From Thalassiosira profunda (Eukaryota; Bacillariophyta; Thalassiosirophyceae; Thalassiosirales; Thalassiosiraceae), in contig JALLAP010000491.1 in assembly GCA_036939355.1 (NCBI GenBank), positions 1 through 12,480 on the forward strand: DNA of 12,480 nucleotides. Reading direction: 5' to 3'. The translations under genes and the position numbers were made by a program. Shown piece by piece: positions 6,788-12,480 of this stretch (position 1 is its first letter; the number at the start of each line of letters is the position of its first letter). Below the pieces are notes generated by a model. It did not search any database. It had not been told where the DNA came from and saw only the letters and a list, made by a program, of their open reading frames with translations.

Positions 6788-8304
6788 ATGGCGCCGCCCA
6801 AGGGCCTCCTCCTCGCGGCCGCGGCCGCCCTTGCCGCCGTGGCCGCGTACGCTATCTTATCCTGTAGGGGCGACGACGACGAGGGGCCAAGTCGCGGAGC
6901 AAAGGGCGACGAAAGTTCGAGTGCCGCCGACTCTCCCGCCGCCAAGGCGAAGGATCGGGGCGGGGGCGACGCCACCCCGAAGATGGGCAATTTGGCCTCG
7001 CTGGGGGACGAGAAAATAATAGTAGAGGAGGGTGCACCAACAGAGGGCAACACGCCAGCTGCAGCTGCAACGGACGAGTCCGAGCCGCAGCTGCCGTCGA
7101 CGGTGACGAAGCGCAAGAAGAAGAAGAAACTGCGCCCGAAGCTCACGCCCATTGCGCCCGCCAAATCGGAAGAGGACGACGACGAGGGAGAATTGGGATT
7201 TGGGGACATTGCCGTGTCCAGGTCTCCCCCAAAGCCCACACCCTCGCGGGCGAAACTGCGCCCCGTGTCCACAACGCAACGAGAGAACGAGGGGGGGAAG
7301 AGAGTAGGCCCGGGGAGGACGCCGACTACGGCAAATTGAGCAGCTACTGGAAGCAGCAGGCGGAGCAGCACGAATTTGTGAGCCCGAAGTCGAGGACGGC
7401 GACTCCGAAGAAGGCGCTGGTGGGTCCCGGGGCGACGGGACCGACGGTGGAACGGGCTCCGGTCCAGACGGCGAGGGGCGGGGAGGACAGTGGGGAGGGC
7501 GACGCTGCGGAAGTGCGGCCGGAGGAGGGAGAGGCATTGTCGAAGACGCCGGAGGAGGAGGAGGCATCGAGCGGGGAATCGGAGCCGGCGATGTCTGCTT
7601 CACCAAAAGAGTGGCCGTCTGCGGATACAACAATTGACGAGGTGGAAGAGGAGGCACCGGGGGACGCCAGATCATCCGATGGAGAGGGGGCGGAGAAAGC
7701 CCCGGCGGCAGAGACAGACGATCTGGAGGCGGAACGTTCAGCGGACGTGCCTGCAGATGCAAAAGTACCACTCTCCGAAGAGAATCTCGGAAATGTCACC
7801 GAGGGGCAAGAGCGACGGGGGAGCGACAGCACTCCCCCAGGAAGCAGCAGCGGGAGCGGGAGCGACGATCGCCTCATAGTCCCCGCGGCCTCCGACTCCT
7901 CGGGCGACAGCGGCGGGAGCGGGGGCAGCCGGGGGTACGTGAAGATCGTCCAAACGCCGGTGGGGGACGTGATGACCGAGTCGGAGTTTTTGGCAAGGCC
8001 GATTGCGGCGGATGGGGAAGGGGTGACGGGGGAGGAGGCGATGGCAGGGGAGGCAACGGCGGACGTCGCGGAGGAGGATGCGGCCGCGAAGGTGTCGACA
8101 GCACCAGACGCCCCTTTCAACGATGCCAAGGGGACGGCCTCGACCCAGGCCATGGCGGAATCGGAGGCGAACGACGAGGGAACAGGAGCAGAGGAGGGCT
8201 CCGCATCGCAGGCGTCGTCGACGGCAGAGGCGAGTGCGGGCGGCGAGGCCAAGAAGCGGACAAACAACCGGAGGAAGAAGAAGCGAAAGGGCAAGAGGAA
8301 GTAG
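6788..8304 (+). CDS. Secretory-type low-complexity protein with lysine clusters, one apparent frameshift
   Basis: I do not recognise a family. Frame-corrected, it has 505 residues. Residues 1-25 (MAPPKGLLLAAAAALAAVAAYAILSC) form a signal peptide or membrane anchor. The rest is Asp/Glu/Ser/Ala/Pro/Gly-rich and probably disordered, with a lysine cluster at 108-118 (TKRKKKKKLRPK region) and a very basic end at 489-505 (KKRTNNRRKKKRKGKRK). Two ordered-looking pieces are YGKLSSYWKQQ near 180-190 and YVKIVQTPVGDVMTESEF at 384-401. The first frame ends at TGA 7337-7339 and the second continues to 8304; one extra G in the G7 run at 7291-7297 joins them as NEGGEESRPGEDADYGKL. A secretory N-terminus with acidic, serine-rich and lysine-cluster sequence recalls diatom silica- or wall-associated proteins, but this is speculation. 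Long antisense frames exist; the plus strand is preferred for its signal sequence and ordered motifs. Confidence 0.65.
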
Positions 8305-8418
8305 TATTGTCATAGGTTAGGGATCAACTTCTCATCATTATGGTACCGAGCGGTGGCACCTTTGCAACTCCAGGGATGCATGTATTTAGCAAGTTGACGA
8401 AACGATCTGCTCATTTTA
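8305..8418. other. Convergent intergenic gap of 114 bp
   Basis: This gap holds the 3' ends of the lysine-cluster gene (plus) and helical-repeat copy 2 (minus). No clear polyadenylation signal or stem-loop was seen. Confidence 0.5.
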
Positions 8419-10574
8419 CTACTTTGACTTCTTGGTGGCTTCCTCGGCTTTCTCGTATGCCCGTAGTAAGCTCATTTGCGAGTTCTTGTCCAGATTCTCG
8501 AAGTCAATGTTCATGTTTCCGTGCGCTGCCACCTTCTCAAACATCGGAGCGTGGACGATGTTTGCCTCGCCAAAGCTCCACAGTATCTGGGCACAATGTC
8601 TGTTGTCGTATGAATGCAAGTTGTCCAACGACATGATGTGGTCTGCCACTTTCTGGAATAGCTCTGGGTTTGATTGTTTGGCCTTTGCAAATGCCCATAC
8701 TGTGTTGCCAAGGTGTTGAGACTTGAATTTGTGCAGATTGTCCAGTGACATGATGTGATCTGCCACCTTCTGATACAGCTCTGGGTTTGGTTGCTTTGCG
8801 GTTGCTAAGCCCACACTGTGTTGGCAAGCCCTTGTGGAGCGAATTTGTGCAGATTGTCGAGTGCAACGATGTGGTCTGACACCTTCCCAAACAGCCGAGG
8901 ATTCGATTGTTTGGCGGTTGCAAACGCCCACACAGTATTGGCGAGAGCCTGCGCGTCGAATTTGTGTAGGCTGTCCAGTGAAATGATGTGGTTTGATATC
9001 TTCTCGAAAAGCTTTGGGTTTGACTCTCCAGCCTTTGTGAACGCCAACAATATATTGGAGATGTTCTGGGACTTGAACCTCCCCAAATGATTCAGTGAAA
9101 CGATGTGGTCCGCCACTCTCTCAAATAGTCGAGGAGACGAGACGTTAGCCTTCTCAAACGACCACACTGTGTTGGCAAGATGCTGAGGATCGAATTTGTG
9201 CATATTGTCAAGTGACATGATGTGATCAGCAACCTTCCCAAACAGCATTGAACTTGACGCGCCAGCCTTTGCATACGCCCTCACCGTATTGGCAAGATTT
9301 TGTGGTATGAATTTGCGCAGGTCGTCAAGTGCAACAACGTGGTCTGCTACCTTCCCAAACAGCTTTGGGTTTGACTCTCCAGACTTCGCAAATGACCACA
9401 CAGTGTTGGAGAGCTCCTGAGGCTTGAATGCATTCAAGTTGTCCAGTGAAATGATGTGATCGGCTATCTTCTCAAACAGCTTTGGGTGTGACTCCCCAGC
9501 CTTTGCAAACGCCAGCAGTATGTTGGACACCGCCTGTGGGTGAAACTTCCCCAATTGAGAACGGTCAAATCCTACGATGTGATCCGCCACGCTCTTGAAC
9601 AGCAGAGTGTTTGACGCTCCCACCTTTTCGTACGCCCACACCAGGTTGGAAATTCCTTGCGGCTCAAACTTGCTCAATAGAGGTACGCTCCTTTCTGCAA
9701 TGCGATTGAACAGTGTCGTTTCATCCTTCAGTACCGGCGCCTGGCCAACGATTGCGTTTGCGTAGGCTAGGTTGGATAAATGGCGGGCATCGAACTTCCC
9801 AAGATTGCGCGCAGAAGCGTTGGCAAACGTCTGGAATATCTTCTTCGTACCTGCCGGTTCTAAGACGTCGTGCAGCACTTTGTGGGTCGAGCTCCTGTGC
9901 CGCTTTCGCCCCTGATTGTCGACTTCCTTCACGACTTTGGCAATGCCCAGCGCCGATGGGGTCAGATCCCTGGGCCTAAAAGACCTAATGCCGGCCATGG
10001 TCTTCTTGAATATCGCCTTGAGTTGGCGCTGCAACTGCTGCTCCTGCTCCAGTTGCAGCCCCCCGTGCTGGCTTTTGTTTCCCCCGCGGTGATACCTAAT
10101 GATTTTTGCAGCCGTGGTCCAAAAGGCTGCGATATCTCGAGGCGCCATATCGCCCAGATATTCATACGCCAACTGAGCAATCTCCTCAACCGACTCGCAA
10201 TTCCGCATAACGGGGCCCTTCCTCCTTGTCTCCTTCGGACCGGAATGAAACCACCGAGAGAAAGAGGGCGGTGCCAATGTGGATTGATACGGAGATACCA
10301 CGCCAATTCTCGGTGCCAATTTTTCATTTGCAGCAACGGCAGCTCCAGAGGTGTTGACAGACGTCGCCCATGCCCCTCCAACGAACGTCCGCGACGAGAG
10401 GGCCGCGGATTGATGGAACAGGCGCGCAACTGTGACGTTGCCCAAAAGGTGCACATCACGTGCACTTCGCTTCTCGCTAAGAAATCCGCCGCCACCAAAA
10501 TTACCCCGATGGCCCAGCCGCGCCCTCCGCCCCTGCCTCCACGCGCGCAGGCCGCACCGCGACGCGGTCGACAT
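8419..10574 (-). CDS. Helical-repeat protein (OPR/HPR-like), copy 2, apparent frameshift
   Basis: This is the paralog of the gene at 2781-5093, in inverted orientation. Frame-corrected, it has 718 residues from ATG 10574 (MSTASRCGLRAWRQGR) to TAG 8419-8421. It has the same plan: an Arg-rich presequence with SRWFHSG, degenerate hairpins (APRDIAAFWTTAAK, PRDLTPSALGIAK, ARHLSNLAYANAIV), eight rather than nine tandem 39-residue units (348-659), a 41-residue cap and an ATKKSK tail. In unit 7 the frame hits TAG at 8805-8807 within GCTTAGCAACC, where the paralog reads GCCTTTGCAACC. One missing T explains this, and the other frame then continues cleanly with ATAKQPNPELYQKV to the end. If the break is real, the product would stop after about 589 residues, losing the last repeat and a half and the cap. 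A role in organelle RNA binding is inferred from repeat type. It shares a 152-bp divergent promoter with the TrmO-like gene. Confidence 0.8.
8599..9533 (-). repeat. Eight tandem ~117-bp coding repeats
   Basis: Eight consecutive units encode residues 348-659 of copy 2; unit 7 is one base short. Classes seen in copy 1 recur in a different order: the WSFEKAxVSSPRLFERV unit is second in copy 1 and fourth here. Confidence 0.85.
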
Positions 10575-10612
10575 GCTGACAGGGTGTTGAGCGGTGCAAC
10601 CAACGTTGATTG

Positions 10613-10639
10613 ACTTGAGACTTGAGGCTGAGGCTTGAG
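10613..10639. repeat. Short CTTGAG direct repeats in a leader region
   Basis: ACTTGAG occurs twice in tandem, followed by GCTGAG and GCTTGAG. The repeats lie between the conserved promoter element and the copy-2 ATG and are absent from the corresponding place in copy 1. They may be simple slippage. Confidence 0.5.
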
Positions 10640-10647
10640 GTTGATTT

Positions 10648-10672
10648 TTTGTACTACGTACATCTCCGTAAG
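10648..10672 (-). promoter_or_regulatory. Conserved 25-bp upstream element, copy 2
   Basis: On the minus strand it reads CTTACGG, three bases, then TGTACGTAGTACAAA, matching 2677-2701 at 23 of 25 positions. The two differences are in the three bases between the blocks. Confidence 0.55.
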
Positions 10673-10726
10673 TACCTAAGCAGCACTTTTGTACCCTTGA
10701 CTTGACGCACAATCACCCACAAGATA

Positions 10727-12175
10727 ATGGTGCGAGGCGCAAGCAGCCCGTCCACCGTCCTGGCGGCGAGCGTGGCGGCCCTGCTATTCTGCGCGGCGAC
10801 GGGCTTCGCGGCGGGTCGGCGCCGTGGCCGGGTGGAGGGCGCGCGTCCGATGAAAATTATTGACGGTGATGGTGATGGGGAGGGCACCGCTGATGTTGAT
10901 GTGACAGCAAATAATGGCAGAAGAGACGACGACGAAGCCACCAAAGCCAAAGGCACCGCCAACACATCAAACCGGCCGCCGCCGCCGCCGTCCGATTTTA
11001 CTTCCCTCCCCATCCACCCCGTGGGCACCCTCTCCTCAATCTATCGCCTGTGTGTCGGCACGCCCCGCCAGGGGATGCTCGCCCCTCACTCTCGAGGCGT
11101 CCTCACCTTTGACGAAACAAAAGTGTCGAAGGACGCCGTGCTGGAATTGCAGCACTACAGTCACGTCTTCGTGGTGTTCGTGTTTCACTTAAATAGCAAT
11201 GGAAAAGTGTGGGAGGATAGGTTCGGGGGAGACGGAAAGACAAAGAATCAACGACAATTCCCATCGAAGATCGCGCCGCCGTCGCTGGGCGGGAAGAAGG
11301 TCGGCGTCTTCTCCACCCGGACCCCGCACCGGCCCAACCCCATCGGATTCTCGCTGTGCAAGCTGGACAAGGTGATCGTACACAATGAAAAGAAGAGGAA
11401 GGGCGATCGATCAAAGAAGGATGGCAGCGGGGGCACGTTTTCGCTGCTGCTCTCCGGGCTGGACATCGTCGACGGCACGCCCGTATTGGATGTAAAGCCG
11501 TATGTGCCCCATTACGACGCCGTGGGATATCAGCCATATGGGACATTGCGCGCCCCGTCGACGATGGGGAGCGAGGATGCATCGAGCAACAATGGCGCTG
11601 CATCGGAAGAGAATGCACCGGACAAAGTCCGGGTGCCGCACTGGGTTGAATCGGGCTTGCAAAAGCGACGAAAAGTGACCTTCCTGCCCGAAGCGGAGTG
11701 GTTTCTCCACGATCTCAGCGTGATCTCCGCGGCACCGTCCATGAGCGAGTTGCAATTCTACGGACCACACTCTCCGTGGAAGGAAACGCCGGAGCAGGCA
11801 AAGGAAAATCTGAAGCAGTGCATACTGGAATTGCTCGGGGTGGACGTGCGCAGCGCGTGGCAGACGAAGAAGGCCAGGAGGGGCAAGTTCCGGGCGGAAC
11901 GGAGCGGCCGGCTGAAGGATTGGAAAGCTTCGAGTGGAGAGAGCGGCGAGAGCCTCGACGCGAACGGTGGGAGCGGGGAGGAGGAGAGCGATGTCAATAG
12001 CGGCGGCAAGCTGTGCACTCAACAGATAGATAATCTGCTGGTGAAGTTTACGATCGAGGAGCCGGGGAGCGACCTGCGGGAAGACGTCGACGGAGTTCGG
12101 GCGAGCGTGGACGAGCGGAGCATGGGAAGTGGCGCCGAGGACGTGGTGGTCGTTCACTCCATATCGCTCATTTAA
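10727..12175 (+). CDS. TrmO/TsaA-family tRNA (adenine-N6)-methyltransferase with N-terminal targeting sequence
   Basis: The product is 482 residues. The TsaA (TrmO) core spans about 93-265: PIHPVGTLSSIYR (95-107), LQHYSHVFVVFVFH (141-154), FSTRTPHRPNPIGFSL (195-210, the signature around RPNPIG) and DIVDGTPVLDVKPYVPHYD (246-264). A C-terminal region follows with LGVDVRSAWQ (370-379) and a final IDNLLVKFTIEE strand (434-445), as in full-length TrmO. The family uses S-adenosylmethionine to methylate t6A at position 37 of threonine tRNAs, giving m6t6A. Residues 1-30 are hydrophobic (TVLAASVAALLFCAATGFAAG), followed by an Arg-rich stretch. A Phe just after a likely signal-cleavage site resembles the diatom plastid ASAFAP motif, so plastid import is plausible, though a simple membrane anchor is also possible. 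Insertions at about 219-236 (basic, Gly/Ser) and 275-300 and 400-427 (acidic) lengthen it beyond bacterial homologs. The frame is intact, with no intron needed. Confidence 0.85.
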   Translation: MVRGASSPSTVLAASVAALLFCAATGFAAGRRRGRVEGARPMKIIDGDGDGEGTADVDVTANNGRRDDDEATKAKGTANTSNRPPPPPSDFTSLPIHPVGTLSSIYRLCVGTPRQGMLAPHSRGVLTFDETKVSKDAVLELQHYSHVFVVFVFHLNSNGKVWEDRFGGDGKTKNQRQFPSKIAPPSLGGKKVGVFSTRTPHRPNPIGFSLCKLDKVIVHNEKKRKGDRSKKDGSGGTFSLLLSGLDIVDGTPVLDVKPYVPHYDAVGYQPYGTLRAPSTMGSEDASSNNGAASEENAPDKVRVPHWVESGLQKRRKVTFLPEAEWFLHDLSVISAAPSMSELQFYGPHSPWKETPEQAKENLKQCILELLGVDVRSAWQTKKARRGKFRAERSGRLKDWKASSGESGESLDANGGSGEEESDVNSGGKLCTQQIDNLLVKFTIEEPGSDLREDVDGVRASVDERSMGSGAEDVVVVHSISLI

Positions 12176-12358
12176 GAATAGCAATACAGACTTTGCAACG
12201 AATCCTGAGAAGAAGTACAACGAGGTATCTACTGGGCGAGGTAGAATGGATCTAATCTAATCTAAATTCTTAGCCTGTAGATGGGTTCGCAGTTGGAGAC
12301 TGCACGGTGGAAGTTATGGTTTACGTTATGAGGATACTGTACAGCTAATCGAGGTGGT
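12176..12358. other. Convergent intergenic region with a (TCTAA)3 repeat
   Basis: This gap lies between the 3' ends of the TrmO-like gene and the last minus-strand gene. TCTAATCTAATCTAA at 12251-12265 is a perfect three-unit 5-bp repeat. The region is AT-richer than its surroundings, as expected of 3' flanks. No other feature was found. Confidence 0.5.
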
Positions 12359-12480
12359 CTACGCCTTCCGCGCGGCCTCCTTCTGCTTCAGCCATTGCTC
12401 GTGGTTCACGCCCAGCCCCTCCTTCCCGTACGCGTTCCAGCTGATCGCCTGCTCCAGCCGCGAGGGGACCTTTTCGTCGC
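12359..12480 (-). CDS. C-terminal end of an unidentified protein (runs off the right edge)
   Basis: A minus-strand frame enters from the right edge with 39 full codons and ends at TAG 12359-12361. It encodes a charged, well-formed end including RLEQAISWNAYGKEGLG and NHEQWLKQKEAARKA. The composition is typical of a soluble protein's helical C-terminus. No family is recognised and the fragment is too short for a function. Confidence 0.6.
   Translation of the reverse strand, partial: DEKVPSRLEQAISWNAYGKEGLGVNHEQWLKQKEAARKA

Larger units (their letters stand above)
8419..10672 (-). repeat. Right arm of a diverged inverted duplication
   Basis: This arm is homologous to 2677-5093 in reverse complement, including the 25-bp promoter element at 10648-10672 and the leader. 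The arms face each other tail to tail around a core of about 3.3 kb. Confidence 0.75.
10575..10726. promoter_or_regulatory. Divergent promoter between helical-repeat copy 2 and the TrmO-like gene
   Basis: A 152-bp gap separates two divergent ATGs. The conserved element lies at 10648-10672, 55 bp before the TrmO ATG and 73 bp from the copy-2 ATG, so it could act on both genes. GTACCT follows at 10673-10678, and short CTTGAG iterations lie in the copy-2 leader. Confidence 0.55.

Noticed and set aside
6857..8294. Minus-strand frames of 304 and 316 codons opposite the lysine-cluster gene
   Set aside because: They are Pro/Ser/Ala-rich complements of the acidic plus-strand sequence. The plus strand has a signal sequence and ordered motifs, so it is preferred, though low complexity on both strands leaves some doubt.
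9870..10613. Plus-strand frame of 247 codons
   Set aside because: Antisense to the conserved N-terminal half of helical-repeat copy 2.
11411..12220. Minus-strand frame of 269 codons
   Set aside because: Antisense to the C-terminal half of the TrmO-like protein, with no domain.

Overview
The window looks like nuclear DNA from a stramenopile, most likely a centric diatom of the Thalassiosira type. This is inferred from short GT-AG introns, divergent and convergent gene pairs with very small gaps, LPLHxAC-type ankyrin repeats, a membrane-anchored sulfotransferase with a HSGTNW P-loop, and large families of NTVWAFAKAG-type helical repeats. No operons, RNA genes, CRISPR arrays or transposase genes were seen. 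Species identity was not tested.

Layout from left to right: the 5' end of a gene for an acidic, probably nuclear protein (minus, 1-399); an 811-bp non-coding stretch; an ankyrin-repeat gene (minus, 1211-2639) with two apparent single-base frameshifts; a 141-bp divergent promoter; an intact 770-aa organelle-type helical-repeat protein (plus, 2781-5093); a two-intron sulfotransferase (minus, 5136-6535); a 252-bp divergent promoter; a membrane-anchored low-complexity protein with lysine clusters (plus, 6788-8304, one apparent frameshift); a second helical-repeat gene (minus, 8419-10574, one apparent frameshift making a TAG); a 152-bp divergent promoter; a TrmO/TsaA-type tRNA methyltransferase with an N-terminal targeting sequence (plus, 10727-12175); and the 3' end of an unidentified minus-strand gene (12359-12480).

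The most notable structure is the pair of helical-repeat genes. They are diverged copies in inverted orientation, about 2.3-2.4 kb each, around a 3.3-kb core with the sulfotransferase and the lysine-cluster gene. The copied unit extends into the upstream promoter, where a 25-bp element is conserved. Inside the genes, 39-residue (117-bp) units have been gained, lost and moved between positions, with recurring classes of variable residues. This is what a duplicating family of sequence-specific RNA-binding proteins would show. Both copies start with a mitochondrial-type presequence, so a role in organelle RNA handling is likely but inferred. The neighbouring TrmO-like gene may also act in an organelle, but nothing shows a functional link beyond the shared promoter.

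All four apparent frameshifts are single-base losses, and all can be explained by one base missing from a run of identical bases. Sequence error is therefore a serious alternative to true pseudogenes.
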